Shown here: positions 26,775 through 36,900 of the stretch, in pieces
Layout of the letters: each line of letters starts with the position of its first letter
How positions within the stretch are numbered: the first letter of the stretch is position 1
Origin: Spirosoma foliorum
GTDB lineage: Bacteria > Bacteroidota > Bacteroidia > Cytophagales > Spirosomataceae
Reading direction: 5' to 3'
Length of the DNA: 64,000 bases
NCBI RefSeq assembly: GCF_014117325.1
Contig: NZ_CP059732.1
Coordinates: forward strand, 4,353,001-4,417,000
Made by a program: the position numbers and the translations under genes
Notes under the pieces: model-generated
Told to the model about the DNA's origin: nothing
What the model saw: only the letters and a program-made list of their open reading frames with translations
Database searches by the model: none

Positions 26775-27512
26775 CTACCAGGGACTGATTCCAGTATCGG
26801 GCGCATTATCATCACTGAAAAACTGACTCGTTGGCCCATCGGGACCAAGGGTAGCCGCCTTCACCAGTCGAGCGGCAGCATCGACTACGGTTCCTGGACC
26901 ACTGTGATGGTTAAAATCCGTTGCAGTATAACCCGGATCAACTACATTGACCTTAAACGCTGTTTCACGCAATTCATAAGCCAAAACAATGGTATAGGCG
27001 TTCAAGGCAGCTTTGGAAGCTGTGTAGCAGGCTCCTTTTACGGGATAATATTTCCAGGTAGGATCATTGTGTAGCGTTAGGGAGCCTAAGCCGGAGGTAA
27101 CATTGACGATTCTTGGTTCCTGAGATTGCTTCAGAAGGTCAATAAAGGCCTGGGTGGTTTCAATTACCCCAAATAAATTGGTTTCAAACACGTCTTTGAA
27201 CACCCGAATATCGGTGTCGAGAGCCGTTTGCGGAAAGCCGCCACTAATACCGGCATTGTTGATCAGTACATCGAGCGTACTGGTTTTCTGCCCCAATACT
27301 TCCCGCGCGGCTTTTATAGAGTCGAGGCTGTCAACATCAATAGTGAGGGGTTCAACGTTGTCAAACCCTTCCGACTTTAGTTGATCGACTGCCTGCTGCC
27401 CTTTTTGTTGATCGCGGCTTCCCAGGTAAACGTAGTATCCTTTTTGTAATAACTGCCGAGCCGTTTCGAAACCGATGCTTTTGTTGGCACCGGTAATTAA
27501 TACTGTTTTCAT
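26775..27512 (-). CDS. Short-chain dehydrogenase/reductase
   Basis: A 245-residue cytosolic NAD(P)-dependent oxidoreductase of the classical SDR type. The Rossmann glycine motif is TGANKSIG at residues 7-14, NNAG lies near 85-88, the active-site Ser is in VNVTSGLGSL, and YTASK carries the catalytic Tyr and Lys. SRD at the end of the second strand favours NADP(H), an inference from the Arg. Substrate unknown. It lies 70 bases downstream of an AraC-type regulator on the same strand, which may control it. Confidence 0.88.
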   Translation of the reverse strand: MKTVLITGANKSIGFETARQLLQKGYYVYLGSRDQQKGQQAVDQLKSEGFDNVEPLTIDVDSLDSIKAAREVLGQKTSTLDVLINNAGISGGFPQTALDTDIRVFKDVFETNLFGVIETTQAFIDLLKQSQEPRIVNVTSGLGSLTLHNDPTWKYYPVKGACYTASKAALNAYTIVLAYELRETAFKVNVVDPGYTATDFNHHSGPGTVVDAAARLVKAATLGPDGPTSQFFSDDNAPDTGISPW

Positions 27513-27581
27513 GTTTCATCTGTTTATGTAAGGGCAAAACTACTATGCTCTATCCAGGCAGCTGACACACATTCTTCGGCA

Positions 27582-28472
27582 TTACTGGTACATTTCACGG
27601 GTGTTGGCCCGGTACTCGGCAGGGGTCATGTTCGTTTCACGTTTAAAGAAGCGGCTGAAATACGAAGCATCTGAAAAGCCAAGGTCAAACGCAATTTCCT
27701 TTAATGAATGGTTCGTGTGAAACAGCATCCGTCTGGCTTCCAGCACCAGTCGTTCATGGATATGGGTAATGGCTGACCGACCACTTTGGGCTTTCACTAC
27801 CTCACTTAAATAGCCGGCCGATACGTGAAGTAAAGCAGCATAGTCGCTTACCTGGTGTAGCTGATGAAAATGTTCATCAATGGTCGTCTGATATTTCTTC
27901 AGTAGCAATTTGTCGACCGCAAGTGAATCATTTTCAAACTGTTCAGTATAGAGTCGACTCAAATAAGTCAGTAACACGGTCAGGTATGCAGTCAACATGC
28001 GTCGTTGCCAGTCGCCAGGAAGAGTATACTCGGTGTACATCTTTTCCAGTATTTCCTCGATAAAGCGCACATCGTTGTTCGACAGTTGTATTTCGTGTGC
28101 ATTATGAGGATTCTGAATCAGCGGCAGTTTGTTCAGGGATGCGCTCTCCTGCAAGGCAAGGAACTCGCGGGTAAACGCCAGCCCTATGGCCCACATGGGC
28201 TTAGGCTCTTCTTTTACGGTTAGTTGGTTGGGAGCAAACACGTAAAACGTATTATTCTGGGTAACATAAGGTGCCATATCCACCCAATGGCGGCTATTGC
28301 CTCGGCGTACAAAAACCAGAAGAAAATAATCCTTTCGATGCGGTACCAGTAGTTCCGACTGATGAGTCATCATCCCATCTATACGAGCCATACTAAATAA
28401 GTTGCCTCTAAGGATGGGGTCCTGGGTTAATGAGTAAATCGGTACTGGCTGATCAGGGTTGGTTAAAATCAT
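27582..28472 (-). CDS. AraC-family transcriptional regulator
   Basis: A 296-residue regulator. An N-terminal cupin-like ligand-binding region (about 15-140) includes KDYFLLVFVRRGNSRHWVD. The C-terminal double HTH (about 190-290) has the family signature SLKEIAFDLGFSDASYFSRFFKRETNMTPAEYR. It is probably the regulator of the SDR gene just downstream, an inference from adjacency and shared direction. Confidence 0.9.
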   Translation of the reverse strand: MILTNPDQPVPIYSLTQDPILRGNLFSMARIDGMMTHQSELLVPHRKDYFLLVFVRRGNSRHWVDMAPYVTQNNTFYVFAPNQLTVKEEPKPMWAIGLAFTREFLALQESASLNKLPLIQNPHNAHEIQLSNNDVRFIEEILEKMYTEYTLPGDWQRRMLTAYLTVLLTYLSRLYTEQFENDSLAVDKLLLKKYQTTIDEHFHQLHQVSDYAALLHVSAGYLSEVVKAQSGRSAITHIHERLVLEARRMLFHTNHSLKEIAFDLGFSDASYFSRFFKRETNMTPAEYRANTREMYQ

Positions 28473-28782
28473 GTATAAAACTACAAAATTCCCACTGCGA
28501 TTCGCTTCGTGTGGATGGGTCCCATTGATCGTTTTCAGTTTTGCGTTGGTGTAAAATCTTAGTCTGGCGGTACCCTACACTTTAACTACCTGATACGATG
28601 ATTATAGCCGACAGTCTGAAGAGTTATCGTTAGGACTACTAAAAAGCTACCTATAGTTCTGCTTATGGCTACTTCGTTTGGTAAGTACATCACCGATTTG
28701 GCCACTAATTCAATGCCATACTGAGGTAGTAAACCGGCTGAACTGGTAAACAACTTTGTTGAGCTTCCTCACTTAATAGCTA
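28473..28782. other. Intergenic stretch, no gene seen
   Basis: Region between the AraC regulator start and the next hairpin. It should contain the regulator's promoter on the minus strand. No coding frame of credible length or recognisable element was found. Confidence 0.4.
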
Positions 28783-28825
28783 GAAAGTCAAATGCCTCTA
28801 CTAGCGATAGAGGCTTTTGACTTTC
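28783..28825 (-). terminator. 17-bp stem-loop, one mismatch
   Basis: Arms 28783-28799 and 28809-28825 pair with one mismatch around a 9-base loop. It lies 23 bases beyond the stop of the minus-strand gene at 28849 and likely terminates it. Confidence 0.65.
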
Positions 28826-28848
28826 AGGAACAATTCAGCACATAGCCT

Positions 28849-29211
28849 TTAACTGGCCAGAAAATTTATTGCCTGTTTCAGGGTTCGCTCGTTATGTGTT
28901 TCGGGGTCAGTGTAGGAACGCTCGCCAACTTCAATGGTAAGCTCTTTACCCAGCAGCTGTTTCGTATCCAGCTCCTTTCCTTCTTTTGCCTCAATACCAA
29001 CCTGATCGAATAAACTGATTATGGCAGGCATCCCTGCCTGTGACTGATAAAATCGGTGCGATACATAGCCTTCTTCATTCTCGAACCGAACGGCAAAAAA
29101 TGGAATGCCCTTGTTTTCGCTAGTGCCCTCCTCAATATCGGTAATAGTTACTTGCTGCCGACCATCGGCCAATAGTGTTTTATCCTGTCCTTTTTCAATT
29201 GCGATTTTCAT
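28849..29211 (-). CDS. Conserved hypothetical, DUF669-like single-domain protein
   Basis: A 120-residue protein with no signal or membrane segment. The pattern VTITDIEEGTSENKGIPFFAVRFENEEGYVSHRFY, then IISLFDQVGIEAKEGKELDTKQLLGKELTIEVGE resembles phage-type DUF669 proteins, which are single-strand-DNA-binding-like accessory proteins. The resemblance is from recognised wording and has not been tested. It stands alone, followed by a hairpin. Confidence 0.6.
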   Translation of the reverse strand: MKIAIEKGQDKTLLADGRQQVTITDIEEGTSENKGIPFFAVRFENEEGYVSHRFYQSQAGMPAIISLFDQVGIEAKEGKELDTKQLLGKELTIEVGERSYTDPETHNERTLKQAINFLAS

Positions 29212-29372
29212 ACTGTTGAGATATATTTTATTTATATCACAAAACAGTAGGAAAAAGTAAATGTTTTTAAAAAAGCTCCTGTTTAGGGAAATAAATTACT
29301 ATTACACTCTAATTAAGTCAGAGGATTATATTTTTCTTGTATTATAGTCAATAAATTCGTTGATAAAATTTG

Positions 29373-29783
29373 TCACTGGTTGGGTGGAAAGCTGATTGAG
29401 CCGGATTCGCCTGCGGGCTCCAATACGAATAAATGAAAAGCAGGTGATCCCGAATTAATTGGTGAATACCCTAATTTACCCGTCGACAAATACGTGATTA
29501 CCTGATCGGTGTCTGAAATCGAAAAGGACTCTTTTAGGACTCTCTCCTTGAACGCTGACGACTCATTGGTTAGGGAACCTTCTTCAATTAACAGATTAAG
29601 AACGTTAAAATCTTGGGTCCTGGCCATCACATCCAGTCTATCTACGTCGCCTTCCGTTTGATGGCGTTCGACATTCAAAATGGTCAGATAATTGCCTTCA
29701 TTGCCGATGTTGTGAAGCAACCAGTCATAAATGGATTCCATGTTGTGTGAGTTTATAGAAACGAGCTTACTAAATAGATTCAC
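29373..29783 (-). CDS. Hypothetical protein
   Basis: A 136-residue soluble protein with no family recognised. The start may be the Met at residue 15 (MESIYDWLLHNIGNEGNYLTILNVERHQ), which gives a more usual N terminus. Composition is acidic and looks like a genuine coding sequence. No neighbour hints at its role. Confidence 0.55.
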   Translation of the reverse strand: MNLFSKLVSINSHNMESIYDWLLHNIGNEGNYLTILNVERHQTEGDVDRLDVMARTQDFNVLNLLIEEGSLTNESSAFKERVLKESFSISDTDQVITYLSTGKLGYSPINSGSPAFHLFVLEPAGESGSISFPPNQ

Positions 29784-30235
29784 CTGACTAAATTCAATCT
29801 GTCTCCCCGAAGCGCTCTTCGTGATTTTACAATTGTCTGTTTAGTTGACTTGTTTTATATCTGACGGACCAATCAATAAAAGCCGGGATTAATACAAGCG
29901 ACATGTCAACGGATCCCAACATGCAGGTGAGGTCCTGCTACGTGATCTGATCCGTTTGACCACCAGAAATGATACGTTCAAGCTGGTGCATTTTCGTGCG
30001 CTATATTCATTTAACTGGTAGTTGTCAGTTTCATCAGCCAGCCGATCTTCTACTTAACTAACCCGAGATTGAGCAAACAATTTCACTGTAGCAATCTTAT
30101 AAAAAAGGTACTATAACCGATCAGGGAGTCTACGTTGGTAACCATTCCCGAAAAGAACTGTTCTTATAATGATTGTATGAGTAACAAGATTTATATCTTA
30201 TTACTCTCCGGTCTATCTGAACAATCCTTTTAACC
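29784..30235. other. Intergenic stretch between divergent genes
   Basis: About 450 bases separating the minus-strand hypothetical gene from the plus-strand nuclease; both promoters must lie here. I saw no exact TAnnTTTG with spaced -33 and no structured RNA. Confidence 0.4.
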
Positions 30236-31102
30236 GTGGTTCTTAAACATACAGTTCGTGTTTTGGTCGGTCTGGTACTGCTTATTTCGCTCGACCACTG
30301 TAAACAGCCATCCGTTCCCATTCCGGCTGATACAACCCCTACCCGTGATGACAATATGACGATGGGGAATCCCGATGGAGCCAGGACGTCAGAATCCAGC
30401 CCCAACGCTTATTTGATTTCCCGATCAACGTATTCGTTATCCTATAACCAGGCAACTGGTATAGCGAACTGGTGTAGCTGGCATTTAAGTTCAGCCTGGA
30501 AAGGCTTGGCATCGCGCTATGCGGGGAACTTCATTCCCGATCAATCCTTGCCCACGGGCTGGTACCAGGCACGCCATGCGGACTATACAAATACCGGTTT
30601 CGACAGAGGCCACCTATGTCCATCAGATGATCGGGATAGCACGGCCGAAGAGAACAAGACCACGTTCATACTGACCAATATCGTACCGCAGGCTCCTCAG
30701 TTGAACCGGCAAAGTTGGTTACGGTTAGAGAACTATTGCCGGAATCTGGTTACTCAGGGAAATGAGCTGTACATCATTGCCGGAACCTTGGGCAAAGGTG
30801 GCGAAGGCGATACTGGTAAAGCTTCGACGATTGCCAGTGGCAAGCTGGCAGTTCCGGCGGCTCTCTGGAAAGTGATTGTTATATTGCCAGTCGGATCAGA
30901 CGATGTGAGCCGGATCAACACACAAACGCGGGTGATTGCTATTCTGATACCCAACACTAATTCAGCCGGAGAACGGGGGTGGTCAGGCTACCGAGTCTCG
31001 GTAGATACGATTGAGAAACAGACGGGCTATAATTTGTTATCCAATGTACCCGAGAATGTGCAGCTTATCCTGGAAGCAAAAGTTGACAACGTAATTTTAT
31101 AA
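30236..31102 (+). CDS. DNA/RNA non-specific endonuclease (NUC family), exported
   Basis: A 288-residue beta-beta-alpha-Me nuclease that cleaves DNA and RNA with a single metal ion. The catalytic motif [11 protein letters not shown] puts the active-site histidine at residue 126; the metal-binding Asn lies in the following [17 protein letters not shown]. The N terminus has a hydrophobic stretch ending LISLDHC, which could be a weak lipobox, so the protein is probably exported and perhaps lipid-anchored. The start is GTG. Likely used for scavenging nucleotides or clearing extracellular DNA. Confidence 0.88.
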   Translation: MVLKHTVRVLVGLVLLISLDHCKQPSVPIPADTTPTRDDNMTMGNPDGARTSESSPNAYLISRSTYSLSYNQATGIANWCSWHLSSAWKGLASRYAGNFIPDQSLPTGWYQARHADYTNTGFDRGHLCPSDDRDSTAEENKTTFILTNIVPQAPQLNRQSWLRLENYCRNLVTQGNELYIIAGTLGKGGEGDTGKASTIASGKLAVPAALWKVIVILPVGSDDVSRINTQTRVIAILIPNTNSAGERGWSGYRVSVDTIEKQTGYNLLSNVPENVQLILEAKVDNVIL

Positions 31103-31279
31103 AGTTGATCAACGACAAATGCGTTTCGTTCCTCTGAGAAAGGTGGCCATTGCATTTAATGTAAGACAAAGGCTCATAATGCTCGTTGGTTTAACTTCCT
31201 TGATTCTACGTTGCACAAGAGAGTCAGAACCCCTGCGTTAATCACAACCACATAAACAGGCCATCGTCTTTTTCCCAGG

Positions 31280-31534
31280 TTAAAGTGTGTAAGTTGCTAA
31301 AGTAGCATTGACCGTATAGCTGATAGTCAATGTTGCGCTACTGAGAGCGAGTTGCCCCTGAATGAGAATTGGCGAGTCCGCGAAACCAGCTCCTGTAAAG
31401 GTAGGATAGGTACCTTTCGTAGCGAAAGCGCCCTTGTTATCCAGCTTGATATTGGGAAGTGTATTGTATTCGCAGCAAACACCCGCCAAACGATAAGTAC
31501 CCTGATAAAGAGCTAGTTCAATAGTAGAAAACAA
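31280..31534 (-). pseudogene. C-terminal fragment of a secreted or lipoprotein-like gene
   Basis: The 84-codon frame (LALYQGTYRLAGVCCEYN... to TLTISYTVNATLATYTL) reads like the end of a beta-rich extracytoplasmic protein. It can start only at a TTG placed in the shoulder of a hairpin, and no signal peptide precedes it. It is probably the remnant of a longer gene whose 5' part was lost. Confidence 0.45.
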
Positions 31535-31535
31535 A

Positions 31536-31564
31536 AAAGCAGACTAATATTATCAGTCTGCTTT
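31536..31564. terminator. 10-bp hairpin flanked by A/T
   Basis: AAAGCAGACT at 31536-31545 pairs perfectly with AGTCTGCTTT at 31555-31564 around a 9-base loop. It could terminate transcription in either direction and now sits at the truncated end of the fragment at 31280. Confidence 0.65.
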
Positions 31565-31804
31565 CCGCTTCTATCCACACCATTGGGGAATATGAATTCC
31601 CATAGTTCTGCGAATATAGTTACTTACTGGATGGTACAGTATCACGGGCTTAAAATCTTAATTTGTTGGCCTATCATTTGTGTTAGCTTGACTGTTGCTC
31701 AGGCTGGTTGCGAGGCATAAGCTTGAGGCTAAAGCGTTAAAAGAGGTAACTTTTTTGGTTGCCATATATTTTATTTGCAATATAGTAAAACAAATCTATA
31801 TTAT

Positions 31805-32155
31805 ATGGACGGGCCACAAAGCAACGCTACCTTATTAAATCCTGAAGTACTTCTTCACTTGTTACTATACACGAGTCCTACTCAACAGGCCACTACCCAA
31901 TTAGCGCCCGCTTGCTGGATTGATTTTGATACCGCCTTTGGGCCTTACTTCCAACCAGGTACTGAACACCAGGTCTCGCTTCTTACCGCAAATTATAAAT
32001 CAACGCCTTATAAAGTGGTGGTTGCCAGCCCGCCCGTTCTTGGACAAATGCCCAATCCTGAACAGGAAAACGCCCTGGTTCCTACAGCGACTATTTACCT
32101 GTTGCCAAAAAGCGTCCACCCAGTCGACGAGCGCCTTCAGCGGAAAGTGGTGTAG
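31805..32155 (+). CDS. Hypothetical protein, doubtful
   Basis: A 116-residue frame from the ATG at 31805 (MDGPQSNATLLNPEVLLHLLLYT). No family is recognised. Its last 22 codons lie antisense to the RES-toxin remnant, so at least its C terminus is likely accidental. The N-terminal 90 residues could be a genuine small protein or a truncated one. Confidence 0.3.
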   Translation: MDGPQSNATLLNPEVLLHLLLYTSPTQQATTQLAPACWIDFDTAFGPYFQPGTEHQVSLLTANYKSTPYKVVVASPPVLGQMPNPEQENALVPTATIYLLPKSVHPVDERLQRKVV

Positions 32156-32192
32156 ACAGAAAACGTTCTTTAATCAGGCGATAGACGTACCA
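32091..32192 (-). pseudogene. N-terminal stump of a RES-domain toxin
   Basis: Just downstream of the antitoxin the minus strand reads WYVYRLIKERFLSTPLSAEGA followed by RRLGGRF, then stops at 32091-32093. This is the start of the RES toxin fold (VYRL.K.....LSGEGARLYGGRW), including the conserved Arg. The remaining domain of about 120 residues is missing and no ATG is in frame, because a TAA precedes it. The toxin is dead. Confidence 0.6.
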
Positions 32193-32221
32193 GGAAGATT
32201 AAGAAAGAGGCCTGCCAGAAA

Positions 32222-32647
32222 TCAGGCGTATACGCCATGTTTAATGCGACCTAGCACGGTATGTACCAGGCTAAATACAGTCTCAGTATCCAGAAGCTTA
32301 ACAGGGGCCTGCTGACGAAGTTCAAGCAGAGAATCGTTTGAACATCGTCCCAGCACATCGGCTCTACCATCAAAAACATCCAGCCTATGTTTGAGCAATA
32401 CTTCCAACAGCAGTAAGCGTTCGGAGGCATTACAATCTAGGTGCGCATCGGGTCGAAGTCGGTGTAGCGTCCGTTCAGAGATATTCAGAATACGGGTCAT
32501 CTCCCGATCGGTCAGGCCAACGGGACAGGCTAGTTCGTCGACTTTCGCTCGTCGAACCCCTGCACGAGTTTGTTCCACAATGGCGAAACCATCGACTGTC
32601 CATTGGGTTTCCGTTGAGAAGTCCATCTGAGTAGCTTTTCCTGTCAC
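32222..32647 (-). CDS. Orphan Xre/MbcA/ParS-type antitoxin
   Basis: A 141-residue antitoxin of the RES-Xre group. An N-terminal HTH (LTDREMTRILNISERTLHRLR, about 48-70) binds its own promoter. The C-terminal DUF2384 toxin-binding domain has SERLLLLEVLLKHRLDVF and ends PVKLLDTETVFSLVHTVLGRIKHGVYA, the diagnostic finish. RES toxins deplete NAD+; here the toxin gene downstream survives only as a stump, so the antitoxin is an orphan. It may persist as a regulator or protect against related toxins. The start could also be the Met at 32626. Confidence 0.85.
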   Translation of the reverse strand: MTGKATQMDFSTETQWTVDGFAIVEQTRAGVRRAKVDELACPVGLTDREMTRILNISERTLHRLRPDAHLDCNASERLLLLEVLLKHRLDVFDGRADVLGRCSNDSLLELRQQAPVKLLDTETVFSLVHTVLGRIKHGVYA

Positions 32648-32877
32648 GAATATATATGCCCAATGGTGTACCTTCAGACCACCTGCTTAAGGAAGCACAC
32701 TAGTTTTCCCGTTTAGGAACTACTAGCGCTAGAACAGTTTATGTAACGAACTAGCTTCTGCCTCATTAGCTGGTTACTGCCTTATTCGTGTTCGTAACGT
32801 CTGGCTAAACTTTACGGTGTACTTTGGGTTAATCCAGTAGGGCTTACTCTTCATTACACCAAAAGCCTCGTCTGACT

Positions 32878-33183
32878 ATGGATACCGAACTGATTAAACA
32901 GAAAATCATTGCTGAAACGACTGCGCTTATGCCGCTAAAAGTTGACAATGAAGACGTAGTACTATATAAGTTCAGGCACATTCAATCCCTGGTTATCGAT
33001 TTAACAGGTTCCGTTGCTGGGGAGAGTGAGCCGTATTCGAAAGCATTTACCCTCATGCAGTCAGCCATCAATGAGGAGTATAAACAGTTCAGTGAATCAG
33101 TCAGTTATGAAGAGAAGGAGCAGGCCTTAATCCTGCTCAAACATAAAGCGGCTGAAGTGTGTGAACTTCTCCAGGCCGGTTAG
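32878..33183 (+). CDS. Small helical hypothetical protein
   Basis: A 101-residue, Lys/Glu-rich, helix-prone soluble protein (EEYKQFSESVSYEEKEQALILLKHKAAEVCELL). No family recognised. A natural composition and a good ATG suggest it is real. It converges with the pseudogene at 33185. Confidence 0.55.
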   Translation: MDTELIKQKIIAETTALMPLKVDNEDVVLYKFRHIQSLVIDLTGSVAGESEPYSKAFTLMQSAINEEYKQFSESVSYEEKEQALILLKHKAAEVCELLQAG

Positions 33184-33184
33184 A

Positions 33185-33570
33185 TCTATACGACGCAAAA
33201 CGCTAAAGCTTACGTTAAATTCAGTGATGGGCAAATGTCGCCAGTCCGGGTTTCGGGCCTGATTGCCGTCCTAACTAAACGTGACCAAATCGTAACTTTC
33301 TCCGTGCGGTTTAGGGCGCTGTTCTTCGGAGTAATGCCGCGTCGGCAGTCCGATCAACAAATAGCATACGTTCAGGACTCAGCCCGTATCGCTTCACCAC
33401 TTCCGTAGCAATCACATCGGCTGCATTAGTCACCGCACCGACGGACCGGCTCATCTCATCCCCTCCCCTATTTCCGAAGCAATTACGAGTTGATTGTCGC
33501 GGTAAATCGTAATGTCGCACGAGCTTGGATAACCGTTCAATGCTCTAAAATTCAGTCTGTATTGTTCCAT
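33185..33570 (-). pseudogene. Small conserved protein broken by a 5-bp duplication and other lesions
   Basis: The ATG at 33570 opens MEQYRLNFRALNGYPSSCDI and continues to IASEIGEGM, where a tandem ATGAGATGAG duplicates five bases and shifts the frame to a stop. Removing one copy restores GEGMSRSVGAVTNAADVIATEVVKRYGLSPERMLFVD. A second shift leads to LPTRHYSEEQRPKPHGESYDL. A TAG then interrupts before DGNQARNPDWRHLPITEF. Three lesions in about 385 bases show advanced decay. The family is unknown to me. Confidence 0.55.
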
Positions 33571-33927
33571 TTTTAGCGGTGTACGATATGATGATTAACT
33601 GTCTAATTCAGGTTAATTAGCAGCTACCTAGTATGAGAAAATAAATGGCTGAATAACAGGCTCGCTCTTTTTGCATTCGTGTAACAAAGCCTTATATTTC
33701 TGTCAGAGTCACTATATACTGTCGACCGGTGTTTGTTGTAGCGACTAAGATCATCTTTTAGCTAAATGACGACAAACTAAACAGTTATCGCTACTGAATT
33801 ACCTGAAAAATCATATTTTTTAGCAAAAGCAGAGCGGCAAAACTCTTCTCATTTCATAATAGGAATGGCCTGACCACATTTGTTCATTTTTAGCTGACGA
33901 TACACCATTTTCAAGCGCGTCAAAATC
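33571..33927. other. Intergenic stretch upstream of the propeller kinase
   Basis: About 357 AT-rich bases that must hold the promoter of the kinase gene. No exact -7/-33 pair and no coding frame was seen. Confidence 0.4.
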
Positions 33928-36900
33928 ATGAGTAAACTATCTGTCTCTTTGGGAATAGATCGCACGAAGGCTTTGAACGTACTATCATTGGTATTGATAA
34001 CTTTTCTAGTAGTACTGTCACCCAAGCTAAAGGCTCAACCAACGTATAGTCATCGCTATTCGGTGGATGACGGCTTACCCAGTTCATTTGTTTACCGTGT
34101 TTTTCAAGATAGTGAAGGCCTAATTTGGGTTTGTACCGATCAGGGTGTTGTTCGTTTTGATAGCCAGCGATTTGACCGATTTACAACGCGTGAAGGACTC
34201 CCTTATAATGATACCTGGGGGATCATGGAGGATAGCCGACGGCGAATTTGGTTTATGAGCTACTCATCCGCTTTTGCTTATTATGATTTGACTAAACGAA
34301 AAGTACATTCCATCCCTAATCCTTTTTATTCCAACGAACTTACCTGGGGGATCATTGATGGACGAGAAAAAGGAACATTTGCGATTTTGAGTGAAGGCAC
34401 TCATCTGGCGCTAAGATCAGAGAATCAAACGTCGACGCCTACAAAAGCTTCGCAAATCAACAAGGCCGACTTAATTCGTCAGGTACCAATTTTAGGTAAA
34501 TATGCGGATGATTTTGTGGTTCAGTCCTTATACGAAAACATCGATTTTTTTGCGAGAACCTCGCCCGCCTTATTACCTGATAAATGGAAAGAGCAGAGCC
34601 GGTATGTTCGGACGGTTCTGTTATACCCCAACCAAACCGTTTTCGGGAAAGAACAGTCGATAACCCTCTACAATGGTCGCACCTCTCGCACCAAACCAAT
34701 GAGTGAATTGGCAAAGAGTCAGGACGAAAAACTGGTTCGTCTGAGTCGGATTGGTGAGAGTGGACTAATTTTAGTCGTGACACAAAAAGGACATTTCGTC
34801 ATCGATCAAAACCTAAATCGACTGCATATATATGATTTTATAGAGCACCTGGCCATCAATAGTTTGCTCATTGATCGAGAGGGTAATTTGTGGATTGCCA
34901 CAAAAGATCAGGGCTTATTAATGATTACCCAGAAGGCACTTGCTGTCATGAATATTGTTGAGCTTCAGGAGAAATCCGTGAGCGTCATTACAACGGACGC
35001 TTCCGGACGAATGTGGTTTGGTACGGTGAATGGTGAAATTTATTGGCAGGATAAACAGGGCGTTCATCGGTTGGCGCTAAATCCGATTTATCCGGCAAAA
35101 GTTAATCGTATTACCAGTTTGGGGCCACACCATGTCTTGATTTGCTGGGATAATATCTATCATGCTATTGTTCCCATTTCGCGGGTAAACAATCGGCCAA
35201 TCGATCTGCAGGAGCTGGATCATACAAAAGCAAAAAGAGATACGTTCCTGGCTACGCTTCATCCCGACAAAGCGTACTTATTCCGGTGGAAGTCGCTTAA
35301 GGATTTTTGCCCGATGAACGAAAATGGGTTATATATCGCTACCACGTACCGTGTGTATCAATTAACGCTGGTCAACAATCATTACCAGGTTCTGCCCCTT
35401 CTGAGTACCCGACGCACCTTCTCATTGGCCATAAACCGAAAAAAAATCCTGTGGACAGGCTTGGCGACTGGGCTTCAGGCCTATCGTGTTCAACGGGCAA
35501 TGGATCAGTTGAGTGAGTCAGTCATCAACTTACCGACTAAGTTCGCTTTACGTGGCCCTGTATACGATTTGAGTACTGATCGTCATGATGCTCTGTGGGT
35601 TAGTACAGATGGGGATGGGTTGATCCGACTGTCGGATGGAAACGAAACGCCGATTAGTCAAACCCTGGGTTTGACCATCAAAGATATTCACTATTCCTCC
35701 GTCACCGATCGAGTCTACGCAGCGACCAATCAAGGTGTATTACTCGTTCAAACGACCCACCACCAGCCTTTCAGGTACAGCTTTACCAAGCTATCCCTGA
35801 AAAACGGGTTACCCTCTCAGGAAGTACACAGCGTTTACGAGCAACTGGATACGCTGTATGTGGGTACCAACAAAGGGGTATCAAAAATTAGTTTATCGGA
35901 TGAAAACCTACCTACCCGATCGTCGGCTCCCGTTTTACCTGTGCGCATCAGCCTGTTAGTGATCAATGGTCGATCCATGCCAATCCGAAACCGCTACGAA
36001 CTCTCGCATAGCCAAAATAATATTGGCCTTGAGTTTATTGCCCCCACGTTTATCAAGAACCAGACTTTAACCTATGAATACTATTTTTACAGTAAACAGC
36101 AGCCTGATTCAACCTGGCATTCATTGAATCAAAAACGCGTCAAAGAATTTACGGATCTTGATCCCGACACGTATACATTAAGCATAAGGGCAGTAGACCA
36201 GAACCGAACCGTAAGCTTCAGGCCAGTGTCGATCACCTTCCTTATTCAGCCCGCTATCTGGCAGAGTTTTTGGTTTCGGATGCTTTTGTTTGTTTGTATC
36301 CTCGGTTTACTGGCTGGTCTTGCCTGGGTGTATATCAAGTGGAAATTGAAACGTCAGCAGGGAATGATGCGGACGGTGTTAACTGCTCAGGAAGAAGAAC
36401 GGCAACGTCTGGCTGCTGATTTACACGATGATTTGGGGGCAACGCTATCTGCAGTCCGGTATGAACTAGAGCATCGGCACGATAATACGCAGCGATTGCT
36501 CCATCTACTGGATCATGTTATTGACGACATTCGAACAATTTCTCACAATCTGATGCCGCCTGAATTTGATCGGTTAGGATTACGGGCCGCGCTGGAGGAA
36601 GCTGTTCAACGAATCAGTCAACGAGCGGCCATGCCTATTGAACTGATTATTTTTGGAACAGAGCACCCTTTGGCTTCAGATGTTGAGCTGACTTTATATC
36701 GGATTGCCTTAGAACTACTCAACAATGTGGCTAAACATGCACACGCTCAACAGGCTACCTTACAGCTTCTCTATTACCCCGATCAGTTGATGATGATTAT
36801 GGAAGACGATGGCATTGGCTATACTCTTGAAGGAAACGAGCTAAAGATGGGAATTGGTCTACGTAACATTAAGTCGAGAGCGAAATTTCTGAATGCCAGC

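Noticed and set aside
31920..32315. 131-codon plus-strand frame over the RES stump and antitoxin end
   Set aside because: Antisense to recognisable RES and DUF2384 sequence on the minus strand.
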